Numbered from the stretch's first letter, positions 33,953-42,469 are shown. The stretch is DNA of 51,243 nt from M55B167 sp964406095 (GCA_964406095.1 CAYOQJ010000052.1:1-51243), one strand, 5' to 3'. Notes: generated by a model not told the origin, from the letters alone. A program made the numbers and translations.

Positions 33953-34247
33953 GAGTCGAGACAGAGCTAGGATTTTTCGCTGTATCCCTTCTCTAAGAAA
34001 GTTAAATGCGATCTTTTTACACAATTTAATTTTTTTGACAGGATTACATGATTAACAATTTTATTTCATTATCATCCCATAGATGCGGAGTGTCCCGAAG
34101 AGGTCAAGTCTCATCCAGACGGCCGATTTGACGACACCGTATAACCTTGAAAAACTTAGTTTCCACTTTATTTGACGCAACGGGCGATCGTATTGATCAA
34201 CTTTGTGTTTAACAATTCTTTTGACAATTTGAGCATTTATATACGAG

Positions 34248-34952
34248 TTATTCAGCCCATTCCCAATATTGATCACCAGAAACTTTAAGTTTGTAGTACT
34301 CAATCTGTTTTCGAGTGGGATAGTTGCCTTGATCAACCCATTCCTGCAACACCCTTTTTTCCCGCTCATAAACAGTCTCAATCCCGGTTTTCACCGGCTC
34401 ATCCTTACTCGAATCAGCATTTTCAGAAGTTGAATCGAATCGTATCAGGGCAATTACATCTTCGAACAACCCGGCAATTTTTTCATGCTTAAACAGTGAT
34501 GCAATCATTATGCCTCCTGTGATAAGCAACAAAACAACGGCCACTATCAGAACCTTCTTTATTTTGAACCCTTGATTTTCAATCGGTCCTGAAACCAGGC
34601 TAAGCTTCAAAAACTCCAGATAAGAGTCAATCAGTTCCTCAACCGTTTCAGAGCCTTCTTTTTCCCTGTTCTGTAGCCAGTAATTGAACTGACGCCAGAG
34701 TTGTTCTGAAGGCATTCCCCAATACTCTTTACATTTGTGCTCCCAGACAGGAGATTGTGTATTTAAAACCAAAGGATGCAGTTCGCCATTGTTCTCGTGA
34801 AAAAATTCATCACCGTAGGTTACAACCTCTTCAACTGGGATAACAGCATCACAGCTCAAGCACCTTCTTCTTAAACACCAATTTGGAGATGCTTCGGCCA
34901 GACGTCTCTCAAAATAAGACTTGTTCAAATCTTTTATAATCGGTTTCATCAC
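34248..34952 (-). CDS. Unrecognised single-pass membrane protein
   Basis: A 234-residue protein that I do not recognise. The N-terminal about 120 residues are cytosolic, with a cysteine cluster WCLRRRCLSCDAVIP (about 25-39) and HKCKEYWG (about 72-79) that could bind zinc. A single strong membrane segment (about 131-152, VLIVAVVLLLITGGIMIAS) follows, then an acidic segment and a C-terminal tail with EYYKLKVSGDQYWEWAE. It is the last gene on the minus strand after the Tad-type cluster, 58 nt beyond tadB, and its A/T-rich style differs somewhat from the pilus genes. Whether it belongs to the pilus locus is unclear. Confidence 0.65.
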   Translation of the reverse strand: MMKPIIKDLNKSYFERRLAEASPNWCLRRRCLSCDAVIPVEEVVTYGDEFFHENNGELHPLVLNTQSPVWEHKCKEYWGMPSEQLWRQFNYWLQNREKEGSETVEELIDSYLEFLKLSLVSGPIENQGFKIKKVLIVAVVLLLITGGIMIASLFKHEKIAGLFEDVIALIRFDSTSENADSSKDEPVKTGIETVYEREKRVLQEWVDQGNYPTRKQIEYYKLKVSGDQYWEWAE

Positions 34953-35010
34953 AATTGACTGTCATCCGATGAGCGGCGATTGCGTCGCTTGGCTGGTATG
35001 GATTGGCTGT

Positions 35011-35910
35011 TTAAACATCGATATTGATGATTCTACGGATGAAGAACCACCCTGTTGTGATCAGCAACGCGGTTATACCGACAGCCATAAATCCCTGAGC
35101 TGACTTAAAGAAAGGAATCATCAGGTCGGGCTTGACGGCGGTCATGGCGGTGCCAAGCAGAACCGGCATACAGGCTACAATTATGCCCTGTAGCCGTCCT
35201 TGGGCGGTTAGCGTGCGTACACGGCGTTCGATGCGCATACGTTCGCGGATTGTCAGACTGATCTTATCAAATATTTCGGTCAGATTGCCGCCGGTCCGGC
35301 GAGCGATGTCGATCGCTGTGACCACCAGAGTCAAATCGTCGCTGCCCACACGTTTGTCGAGACTCTGTAGCGCGTCATAGAAGTTCATGCCGACGCGCAT
35401 CTGCTGCAACATAACACCGAACTCCTGTGCGATTGGTTTTTCGTTATTCTGCACAACAGTTTCAAATGCCTGGTTGATACTGAAGCCAGCCCGCAACGCA
35501 TTGCTCATTCCGCCCAGAGCGTCAACCAGTTGAATGTTGAATTTGTTGCGGCGTCGATCTTTGAGGATATCCAGCGCCTTGCGGGGTGCCATGAAGGCCG
35601 CAGCTCCTAAGAGTGTACCTAGCAACAAACCTGATATGGTAGAAACCGGATTGCTGATATCAAACAAAGGTACAGCAAATATCAGAAAGCAGAGTGTTGC
35701 GACGGACCAGCCGATCTCAGCTATGCGTCGCGGCGGTATGAAAAGAAACATATCTTCAAACTCTCGCGAGGTCTCCTGCGAGATGTTGCTGGCGTAATCT
35801 CCCGCGCCGGAGCTGAAGGCACGCAGAAAGTTCCATGCGAAGCCCACAAAGGCCAGCCCCATTAGAGCTGCTCCGCTCCACTTGACACTCTCATTTGTGA
35901 GATCGATCAT
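35011..35910 (-). CDS. Tad pilus inner-membrane platform protein (TadB/TadC, GspF domain)
   Basis: A 299-residue member of the type II secretion F family. Membrane segments at the N-terminus (about 10-30), middle (about 65-115) and C-terminus (about 240-292) flank the cytosolic T2SF domain (about 115-240) with LVDALGGMSNALRAGFSINQAFETV and AIDIARRTGGNLTEIFDKIS, both typical. It should anchor the TadA motor. Tad systems normally have two such proteins, TadB and TadC; only one is seen here, with the motor gene immediately upstream, which suits TadB. The stop of the FHA-TadA gene is 29 nt upstream. Confidence 0.88.
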   Translation of the reverse strand: MIDLTNESVKWSGAALMGLAFVGFAWNFLRAFSSGAGDYASNISQETSREFEDMFLFIPPRRIAEIGWSVATLCFLIFAVPLFDISNPVSTISGLLLGTLLGAAAFMAPRKALDILKDRRRNKFNIQLVDALGGMSNALRAGFSINQAFETVVQNNEKPIAQEFGVMLQQMRVGMNFYDALQSLDKRVGSDDLTLVVTAIDIARRTGGNLTEIFDKISLTIRERMRIERRVRTLTAQGRLQGIIVACMPVLLGTAMTAVKPDLMIPFFKSAQGFMAVGITALLITTGWFFIRRIINIDV

Positions 35911-35939
35911 AGTTCAATTCTAAGTTCAGTTTGTCGCAG

Positions 35940-37685
35940 TTATTCGTCGTCGCGGTCAGGATCGAAAACCTGCGGGTCAATCTCAAGTCCGCGACTGGCC
36001 AGATGTTCGAAGAAGGTGGGCATGGCTCCAGTAGGTTTGAAACGTCCGATGACTCTGCCACCCTCACCGATGCCGGTTTGCTGAAATTCAAAGAGGTCTT
36101 GCATCACCACCTGCTGTCCTTCCAAACCGACCACCTCGGTGATATATGTCACCTTGCGTGAGCCGTCACTCAATCGTGATTCATGCACGATGATATCGAC
36201 TGCCGAGGCGATCTGTTCACGGATCGCCCGCGAGGGCAAATCCATGCCGGACATTAGCACCATGGTCTCAAGACGGGAGATCACATCACGGGGCGAGTTG
36301 GCATGTACGGTGGTCAGTGAGCCGTCATGACCGGTGTTCATCGCCTGTAGCATATCCAGTGCTTCGCCACCGCGGCATTCACCGACAATTATGCGGTCGG
36401 GGCGCATACGCAGTGAGTTGCGCACCAGATCGCGAATCGGTATGGCACCGCGCCCTTCTATGTTGGGGGGGCGGGCTTCGAGACGAATCACATGCGGTTG
36501 CACCAAGCGCAGTTCCGCGGCATCCTCAATGGTCACGATTCGGTCTGTTGCCGGAATAAATCCGCTTAAAACATTCAGCAGGGTAGTTTTGCCGGAACCG
36601 GTTCCGCCAGCAACGATGATATTTTTGCGCATCAATACACAGATATCCAAAAATTTCGCGGCATTGGAGCTCCAGGTGCCGAAGTTGATTAGATCTCTGA
36701 CTTTAAAGGCCTTGCGTGAAAATTTACGGATAGTTATACAGGGTCCAATCAGCGAGAGTGGTGCTATGATGGCGTTGACACGCGAACCATCCGGCAGACG
36801 GGCATCAACATAGGGCTGACTTTCATCTATGCGGCGTCCGATCGGAGCGACTATTCTTTCGATGACTCCCAGCACCGATTCATCATCCATAAAGCTCTGA
36901 TCGCTCAGTTCGAGGCGTCCGTTGCGTTCCACAAAAACCTGTCGCGGGCCATTGACCATAATTTCCGTGATGGAGTCATCGGCCAGAAATTCTTCGAGCG
37001 GGCCGAGGCGCATGGCTTCATCATAGATTTCACGTTCGAGTATCTGCGGGTTCACTTGTGCCGGCAGCCGCTGTTTGCGCCGGACTTCGCTGATGATTGT
37101 ACGGATTGTACTTTTGACCTTGCTTTCCAGCTCTTCCGAGCTGGTGTTAGAGGCCGTCATTCGTTTCAGATCGAGGCGTTCAACAAGCTCTTTGTGAATC
37201 TGAGTTTTGATCTGCCGAGTGATTGCGAGCATCGGGTCGGGGGGTGTGCCAAGATTCTTTTCTTTGCCGGAGAGAGGTGCCGATAACGGCTCGGGTGTAG
37301 TTGCGTTCGATGCACCATGATTTCCATGGGCGGGCTGCACTGGTGGCATTTCGGCAGCGGAGGGGCTATCGGTATGCGATAGTGTTGCAACTGGGGATGA
37401 TGATACCCGCAGCAAACAGGGGCCGATTGCTATGACAGAATCATCGTTGAGTGTTTTGGCGGAATCAAGCGCAACTCCGTTAACCAGTACTCCGTTGCTG
37501 GAATGCAGATCTTCGATGACAGCACGTCCGTTCCGCAGAGTTAGCAAAGCGTGACGTTCACTGATTTCGGGGTAGCGTAACGTTATTTTACAGGCATCAC
37601 TGCGACCGATAGTGAAACTGCCCTCAGGCAGTTCGATCGCCTGAACCGGCTTGCCCGGGCAGGCTATGTTGAGATTGTGGTGCAT
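35940..37685 (-). CDS. tadA: Tad pilus assembly ATPase with N-terminal FHA domain (FHA-TadA/CpaF)
   Basis: About 581 residues. An FHA phosphothreonine-binding domain comes first (about 10-95; FTIGRSDACKI, SERHALL, SSNGVLVNG), then a Pro/Ala/Thr/Ser linker (about 100-145), then a complete TadA/CpaF secretion ATPase. Walker A is in VAGGTGSGKTTLLN near 360, with the family's VDARLPDGSRVNAIIAPL and IIVGECRGGEALDMLQAMNTGHDG blocks. It powers Flp pilin assembly. The start is taken at the ATG at 37685; the frame opens at a TTG (37700) directly after the cpaB stop. The FHA domain suggests control by Ser/Thr phosphorylation, which is inference; no kinase gene is nearby. Confidence 0.9.
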   Translation of the reverse strand: MHHNLNIACPGKPVQAIELPEGSFTIGRSDACKITLRYPEISERHALLTLRNGRAVIEDLHSSNGVLVNGVALDSAKTLNDDSVIAIGPCLLRVSSSPVATLSHTDSPSAAEMPPVQPAHGNHGASNATTPEPLSAPLSGKEKNLGTPPDPMLAITRQIKTQIHKELVERLDLKRMTASNTSSEELESKVKSTIRTIISEVRRKQRLPAQVNPQILEREIYDEAMRLGPLEEFLADDSITEIMVNGPRQVFVERNGRLELSDQSFMDDESVLGVIERIVAPIGRRIDESQPYVDARLPDGSRVNAIIAPLSLIGPCITIRKFSRKAFKVRDLINFGTWSSNAAKFLDICVLMRKNIIVAGGTGSGKTTLLNVLSGFIPATDRIVTIEDAAELRLVQPHVIRLEARPPNIEGRGAIPIRDLVRNSLRMRPDRIIVGECRGGEALDMLQAMNTGHDGSLTTVHANSPRDVISRLETMVLMSGMDLPSRAIREQIASAVDIIVHESRLSDGSRKVTYITEVVGLEGQQVVMQDLFEFQQTGIGEGGRVIGRFKPTGAMPTFFEHLASRGLEIDPQVFDPDRDDE

Positions 37686-37700
37686 ATACGTCTCTTTCAA

Positions 37701-38519
37701 CTAACCGGAACGTTTGCGCAACAGTTTGTTCTGACGGAATTCATTGAGAGTTTCAATTTCATTCTGAATCTTCTGGAAGTCAACGCGCGGCAGCTCTTTC
37801 TCGTAGTAAACATCTTCAGGATTGCGTAGTGCCAGAGCAAGTCTGCCTTTGATCTGTTCCGCGAATACAAGCATCTCTGCCTCACGCGGGGTTACTTCCA
37901 GTGTGACCATATTGTATGATGTCTGTGTAGAGTGAGTGGCACTGATCACGGATTTAGAGGTTTCGCGACCAGTTGCGAGTACCAGAACATCCTGCAGGAT
38001 TGTCATTGTGACCAACTCCATTTCGCCTTCGATCTCTTTGGAGGGGAAGGAAAATGTTCCGATGACATCGATGTGATCGTTGGGGTTCACCATGCCGCTG
38101 ACAGAGGCTGCCCCGCTAACATTGATTGATATCGCACGCATATTCTGTTTGATATCACCAGCCAGTCCGCCGGAGCCGGGTTGACCGCCTTCGATATCCG
38201 ACCAATAAATCACAGAGTTAGCCTCCAAGGCACGCACCGTTTTGCGTCCGATCAATTTGAGGGAATCAGCTGCTTTGACAGCATGGGATCGCACCGCTCT
38301 TTCGATTTCAGCAACTGCCCCAAGATCCTCGATTCGCAAAACAGTTCCGGAGGGTACGGCACGTTTGATCACCATTACGTCGATTTTGCGATTGCTACGG
38401 TTGAACTGGTTGATGCGTGCCTGTACCTCACGGTCTTTGGCGTTGAGGTATGAACGTGTTATCAGAGCTGCCAGTAAACCTATTACGACCGATGCGATTA
38501 AGATGAATTTCTGCTTCAT
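37701..38519 (-). CDS. cpaB: Flp pilus assembly protein CpaB/RcpC
   Basis: A 272-residue protein with an N-terminal signal anchor (FILIASVVIGLLAALITRSYL) and a SAF-type domain (VMVIKRAVPSGTVLRIEDLGAVAEI, about 48-72). A RcpC/CpaB core follows, with MRAISINVSGAASVSGMVNPNDHIDVIGTF (about 128-157) and VTLEVTPREAEMLVFAEQIKGRLALALRNPED. CpaB acts in the periplasm with the pilus secretin. The secretin gene itself is not in the window. Its stop is followed directly by the frame of the FHA-TadA gene. Confidence 0.88.
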   Translation of the reverse strand: MKQKFILIASVVIGLLAALITRSYLNAKDREVQARINQFNRSNRKIDVMVIKRAVPSGTVLRIEDLGAVAEIERAVRSHAVKAADSLKLIGRKTVRALEANSVIYWSDIEGGQPGSGGLAGDIKQNMRAISINVSGAASVSGMVNPNDHIDVIGTFSFPSKEIEGEMELVTMTILQDVLVLATGRETSKSVISATHSTQTSYNMVTLEVTPREAEMLVFAEQIKGRLALALRNPEDVYYEKELPRVDFQKIQNEIETLNEFRQNKLLRKRSG

Positions 38520-38571
38520 AAATATCCTTGAACTCCGAGTGATGAAGATATTTTTTGACGACGGGTTCAGT

Positions 38572-39258
38572 TTACTCTCTGCTGCCTGTTCTCTGCAAGA
38601 TGTTAATGGTTATATCTCCTGAAGCGGAGTTTTCTGAGGCGAAAACAACACACACTCTCTGCTTTTTAGTCATCATCTTAAAATCGGCAGAGGATGGAAA
38701 AGTTGCGCGCCACCCTTCGGTTGCCAGGGCATTGACGGCCTGATCTATTGCTGCCGATGGCGTGCGACATGCCGAAACTGCCGATAAAAAGCTGGTGTTA
38801 GTTTGATGACACTCTGCCGTAAAACCCGGTGTTGCATTGAAAATCGGGATGCTCTCTGGCCACTCCGGCACACTTTTTCCCGGTTGCAGGGATTCGGCGT
38901 TCTGTTCGAGCACAGTCACCAATGTGCTGGCGGACGATTGCGGTGTCCGCATCACCAGATAACGGCTAAGAAGTTTGCCGCGGGTGGCAGTCAGCAGTGC
39001 GCTCGAGCTGCGCGGCGGTTTGATTTTAAGCATATGGGCGATCCGGGATACGATCAGCTCGGAAGGTTGATCAAACACAAAGGTTCTCAGTGAACCTGCG
39101 CTACCGTTGACGGTTATCGGGGTGTGATATATCTGTGAGCCGCCCAGTTCGCGCAGCAGTTTTTCCGCCGTGGGTACCGTACGCATAAAGAATTCGGCCT
39201 GCAGCAGCAGAGGCGACAGAATCAGCAATAGCGTTGAAATTGATCTTGTGAGCATCAA
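38572..39258 (-). CDS. Secreted protein of unknown function in the Tad-type locus
   Basis: I do not recognise this 228-residue protein. It starts with a signal peptide (MLTRSISTLLLILSPLLLQAEFF) and has about 205 mature residues of mixed alpha/beta character with two cysteines (near 152 and 165) that could form a disulfide. It overlaps the upstream TadE-like gene by 4 nt (ATGA) and is followed by cpaB 52 nt on, so it is embedded in the pilus operon. A periplasmic helper such as a pilotin-like or adhesin-associated factor is possible, but nothing in the sequence proves it. Confidence 0.7.
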   Translation of the reverse strand: MMLTRSISTLLLILSPLLLQAEFFMRTVPTAEKLLRELGGSQIYHTPITVNGSAGSLRTFVFDQPSELIVSRIAHMLKIKPPRSSSALLTATRGKLLSRYLVMRTPQSSASTLVTVLEQNAESLQPGKSVPEWPESIPIFNATPGFTAECHQTNTSFLSAVSACRTPSAAIDQAVNALATEGWRATFPSSADFKMMTKKQRVCVVFASENSASGDITINILQRTGSRE

Positions 39259-39800
39259 TAAAGCCCTCCCATCAACGGTATCCAGACCTCCTCTTCAATG
39301 GGAACTTCATCTTTATCATAGACGAGCTCTCTGATAACCGCTTCAACGGGAACATAAAGCCGCTCTTTCCGGTGTTTCATTTCAATCGCCGTACTTAGGA
39401 TCGGTTGATCGTGCAGTCTGACCATTGAGGTCGGCAACTGTGTTCTGTCGGAAATATACTGCCAGTCGACGGGTGCGGAAGCGCTGTGATTGATCAGAGC
39501 AAGCAGGGTGGCAGAGAGATTTCCGCTATCTCTGATTGGACGGTCATCGGCGGTATGACGCATCCCGTCGGGCCCCGCTTTCCAGTCGGAGATGTAATCT
39601 GCGGCATCTCCCAGAGCACCGGCGTTCATCGCGTCGCAACCGGCTTCTCCGCGTAACACGGAGTGGAGAAAAAGCGATGTTCGTGCCAGCCGGTTGATGT
39701 GTAGCATACCGCTGACGATAATAAGCATCAGCACAATCGCCACCGCCAGTTCGATGCTGGCCTGGCCCCTCTCAGATTCTCTAATGTTTTTACTCTTCAC
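39255..39800 (-). CDS. TadE-like pseudopilin 2
   Basis: A 181-residue protein with a class-III-type prepilin start: a basic leader, then GQASIELAVAIVLMLIIVSGMLHI, where Gly-Gln-Ala-Ser-Ile-Glu resembles the G/Q-x-x-x-E cleavage and Glu+5 motif of TadE/Flp proteins. The rest is a globular domain of about 145 residues (VYVPVEAVIRELVY near the end) of unknown fold. It should be a minor pilin processed by the prepilin peptidase, which is not in the window. It lies 20 nt after the TadG-like gene and overlaps the next gene by 4 nt. Confidence 0.72.
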   Translation of the reverse strand: MKSKNIRESERGQASIELAVAIVLMLIIVSGMLHINRLARTSLFLHSVLRGEAGCDAMNAGALGDAADYISDWKAGPDGMRHTADDRPIRDSGNLSATLLALINHSASAPVDWQYISDRTQLPTSMVRLHDQPILSTAIEMKHRKERLYVPVEAVIRELVYDKDEVPIEEEVWIPLMGGLY

Positions 39801-39820
39801 TCTTCACTCTTCTTATCCTG

Positions 39821-41260
39821 TCAGTGTCCGCGCCGGGTGCCGCCGCCGCGCCGATTACCGCCACCAGAGGAACGTCGGCAGGTACCGCTGTAAAGTTCGA
39901 GCCACTCGATGCCCTCCTGCCGGAATGCCGCTACCTCCCAGAGAGCGAGAATCGAGCAGTAGCGGCAGGATGTCTCGGATTGCGGACCGATTTCAACATA
40001 GCTGTAAACGTGATCGCGGATATGACGCACCCACTGAATGTCGGCCGTGCTGTTGTTGGAGCCCGAAGCGGAATCAACCGGTATCAGACGCACATTCCTG
40101 AATGCCGGCAGTACGAAACCGGCGGCGGCGGTCGGCAAGTCTGCCACGCCGTCGAGATCGAGGTAGCCTAAGGGCTTCGCGGCGGCGGTCCAGGCTACGC
40201 TGTCAGGTGCGTCGCCGCCGATTCCAGGTGTCATGCGTTCAACTGTTGCGTTAACGCGTACAACAGCATCCGCTCCAGCATAGTTATATTGCTCGCGTAC
40301 CGGACCGGTGATCGGAAAATAACCCTCGCCAGCGGGCTGAATTAAAAGCCATTCATCCCATTTGCCGCTGTCATAGAAGAACCAGTTTTCGACGGAATCC
40401 ATCACATTGGTAGTGTTAAGCATCGCATAGGGAATGTCACTGTAACCAGCTGTGTGTAGCAAGGTATCGAGTTGCTCGGCGTTAAAATAGTTCTTTATCA
40501 CGGTAGCTACGGGCTGTACGCTCAGCGCGTAGAACTCGCAGTCGTTATAGCGTCGGATATCGGGTTCAGGCAGTGGTGCCCAATCCTGATAACTGTTATA
40601 ACTGTGAAGCAAATTGCCGGCGTAGAGATGAAACCAGCACCAGTTGCGACTCTCTACCGCATCATAAAAGGCCTTGTTAAGAAGAGGGTGCGACTCTGAA
40701 GGTTCATTGAAAAACATGGCATTGTCGGGCCCGGCGGCAACACCAGCGGCGGCCACCTGATCCAGCATGTCGGCATATTCATGCCAGGCACCGGGCCAGG
40801 GCTCCGGATAGAACATGACTCCGTTGAAAAGCATTGAGTATTGATTTCGTACGGTGTCGGCATGTTCGTTGATAAGTTCAGTCATGTCGCGGTCGACATA
40901 CATATTGTTGTTTTTAGCGGCCACCTGACTGGCGAACAGCGCGGTCAGCGGCCCGGTGAAGCAGAGCCTTTTCTGCATGTTGGTAATGCCATTCACAGCC
41001 GCATCATCATATTCGGCAAGTGCTAGAATGTGCATCAGATTGAGCTCACCGATCAGATTGAGGGTTGAACCCTGCCAGCGTGCAGCCGCCAGTGCGGCGG
41101 CGTCACCGGCATTCTGACTCTGGTTCTTACGGCGGATAATCTGATGCAGATCGACAATAAACAGCAGAAAAAAGGCAAGGGTGGTCAGAGCCAGCAGAAT
41201 ATAGACAACCGCCTGGCCGGAAGTCTCGAATTTTAAATGGCTGTAGAGTGGTTGCCTCAC
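39821..41260 (-). CDS. TadG-like Flp pilus-associated protein with Arg/Gly-rich tail
   Basis: A 479-residue protein. The N-terminal membrane segment lies in GQAVVYILLALTTLAFFLLFIVDLH, followed by NQSQNAGDAAALAAARW, the TadG-like N-terminal signature (a Q..A.DAAALAAA helix). A large periplasmic domain (about 70-440) rich in Trp, Tyr and Asn follows, with two cysteines in CRYC near 430. The last about 20 residues are Gly/Arg/Ser-rich (SGGGNRRGGGTRRG), unusual for the family. In Tad systems TadG-like proteins influence pilus anchoring. The start overlaps the stop of the upstream TadE-like gene by 4 nt. Confidence 0.75.
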   Translation of the reverse strand: MRQPLYSHLKFETSGQAVVYILLALTTLAFFLLFIVDLHQIIRRKNQSQNAGDAAALAAARWQGSTLNLIGELNLMHILALAEYDDAAVNGITNMQKRLCFTGPLTALFASQVAAKNNNMYVDRDMTELINEHADTVRNQYSMLFNGVMFYPEPWPGAWHEYADMLDQVAAAGVAAGPDNAMFFNEPSESHPLLNKAFYDAVESRNWCWFHLYAGNLLHSYNSYQDWAPLPEPDIRRYNDCEFYALSVQPVATVIKNYFNAEQLDTLLHTAGYSDIPYAMLNTTNVMDSVENWFFYDSGKWDEWLLIQPAGEGYFPITGPVREQYNYAGADAVVRVNATVERMTPGIGGDAPDSVAWTAAAKPLGYLDLDGVADLPTAAAGFVLPAFRNVRLIPVDSASGSNNSTADIQWVRHIRDHVYSYVEIGPQSETSCRYCSILALWEVAAFRQEGIEWLELYSGTCRRSSGGGNRRGGGTRRGH

Positions 41261-41973
41261 CAGTTGGCATCCTCAATATAAAGGGGATAGTGGTTTTCGA
41301 TCCGATAGTAGCCTTTGACAGCGAAATCCTCATCGATGTTGACATCGCGTAACTCTCCGTCGATCAGAGCGCGCAGTGAAATCAGCAGGGGGTGCCGCAT
41401 CCTGACGTTGACGTCGATCTCCGCAGGAGTCATTCCGTCCAAACTCAGCGATTCATCAAGCTCGACTGCGAGTGTATCCCATAATTCGTAGTCCAGCAGC
41501 TGATCGGCAGTGGGGTTGTTGATCGTATTCATGTATTCCGGTACGCGTCCGCGTTCAAGCATCGCCCCCGGCGAGCGGGTGTTGCCGCGCAAAGCCATCT
41601 CCCAGATATCGCCAACCCGGTTCTGCTGCAACGCGGTTGAGATCGCCGGATCAATCCCACCGCCTGGCGGCATAAGCCGCCTGCCAGCCGCGGGAATTGA
41701 TGCGACCCGCGCACTTTTCAGCACCATCCACTGATTGAAACCCACTGTGCGAGCACGTGCCGCTCTGGCCGCCGCGTGGGTCAGAATCAGTTTGGCCGAA
41801 AAAAGCTGCGCATACTGAAACATCGCCAGAAACACCAGAGAGGTCAGAATTATGACAAAAACCGACTCGATCATAGCCTGACCGTTGCTGGAATCCCTGT
41901 CTGTAAATCTAATTTGGCACAATGTTTTACCAAAATCGCGCGGCGGAAACTCAGTTGAAGGTGCCATCTGCAT
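41257..41973 (-). CDS. TadE-like pseudopilin 1
   Basis: A 238-residue protein with an N-terminal cytosolic leader of about 30 residues, then SSNGQAMIESVFVIILTSLVFLAMFQYAQLF, the TadE pattern of Gly-Gln-Ala-Met-Ile-Glu plus a membrane helix, followed by AARAARARTVG, a common TadE motif. A periplasmic domain of about 170 residues completes it. Its annotated ATG (41973) lies 23 nt inside the upstream Flp gene; a start closer to the membrane segment is possible, but overlap fits the rest of the operon. It ends 4 nt into the TadG-like gene. Confidence 0.78.
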   Translation of the reverse strand: MQMAPSTEFPPRDFGKTLCQIRFTDRDSSNGQAMIESVFVIILTSLVFLAMFQYAQLFSAKLILTHAAARAARARTVGFNQWMVLKSARVASIPAAGRRLMPPGGGIDPAISTALQQNRVGDIWEMALRGNTRSPGAMLERGRVPEYMNTINNPTADQLLDYELWDTLAVELDESLSLDGMTPAEIDVNVRMRHPLLISLRALIDGELRDVNIDEDFAVKGYYRIENHYPLYIEDANW

Positions 41974-42190
41974 TCAGATCACGGACCTTGCTTTCATCAA
42001 TATCTTCAGCCAGCGATTCGGCTTCGGAACCGGCATCGGCATCAAGGGCAGAGGTCGCGCCCGCGATTTTACGTCCGGTTGCTTTGCTCAGGCGTGAGAA
42101 AAGTACCAGCAGAGTTATCGCGATCAGAACCACAATGATAATATACTCGACCATGGTCTGACCGTTGCGTTTTTTGAAACGTTTCTTCAT
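41951..42190 (-). CDS. Flp-type pilin 1
   Basis: A 79-residue small pilin: basic leader (MKKRFKKRN), cleavage-site motif GQTMVEYIIIVVLIAITLLVLF with the Glu+5 and Tyr typical of Flp, a single hydrophobic helix, and an acidic C-terminal tail (about 45-79, rich in Asp, Glu and Ala). Cleavage after Gly10 would leave a mature pilin starting QTMVEY. Probably the major Flp pilin. AAGGAAG gives a good ribosome-binding site. It precedes TadE-like 1 with a 23-nt overlap. Confidence 0.82.
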   Translation of the reverse strand: MKKRFKKRNGQTMVEYIIIVVLIAITLLVLFSRLSKATGRKIAGATSALDADAGSEAESLAEDIDESKVRDLNADGTFN

Positions 42191-42235
42191 ACTTTCTTCC
42201 TTGGCTGTCCCAGGATGAATTATCCCGGAATCCGG

Positions 42236-42433
42236 TTAGGGATACTCAGAGGCAACAAGGTCAAGAGCTCTGTTTGACTGCTGCCTTACCGCGTAAAGAC
42301 AGAGCGCAAAGATTGTCACAACCGCCAGCATACAGACAAAAACGACAACGTATTCGACCATAACCTGTCCGCTGCGCCCTGCCGTTGCCGATGTGTGTTT
42401 TGCGTTGCTCTCGCTCTCAACACCATTTAACAT
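42236..42433 (-). CDS. Flp-type pilin 2
   Basis: A 65-residue protein with a leader of about 22 residues, then SGQVMVEYVVVFVCMLAVVTIFAL (Gly-Gln-Val-Met-Val-Glu-Tyr) and a short C-terminal tail of about 20 residues. The GQxMVEY motif marks an Flp/TadE-type prepilin. It is first in the Tad-type cluster, 45 nt ahead of Flp 1. No Shine-Dalgarno is obvious, and the best -10 (TATCAT) lies only 7 nt before the ATG, so it may be translated from a nearly leaderless message. Confidence 0.72.
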   Translation of the reverse strand: MLNGVESESNAKHTSATAGRSGQVMVEYVVVFVCMLAVVTIFALCLYAVRQQSNRALDLVASEYP

Positions 42434-42440
42434 TGTGATT

Positions 42441-42469
42441 ATGATACCGCTCGGTTAACCGATCCGCAA
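42441..42469 (-). promoter_or_regulatory. Candidate promoter of the pilus operon with internal palindrome
   Basis: On the minus strand, TTGCGG (42469-42464), a 17-nt spacer and TATCAT (42446-42441) precede the first pilin gene. The spacer contains TCGGTTAACCGA (42451-42462), a perfect 12-bp palindrome that could be an operator. The stretch 42434-42572 between trpA and the pilus operon holds no other gene and no clear trp terminator. Confidence 0.4.

Noticed and set aside
34037..34062. GACAGGATTACATGATTAAC stretch as a repeat element
   Set aside because: It resembles low-complexity intergenic text seen in other genomes, but only one copy is present in the window.
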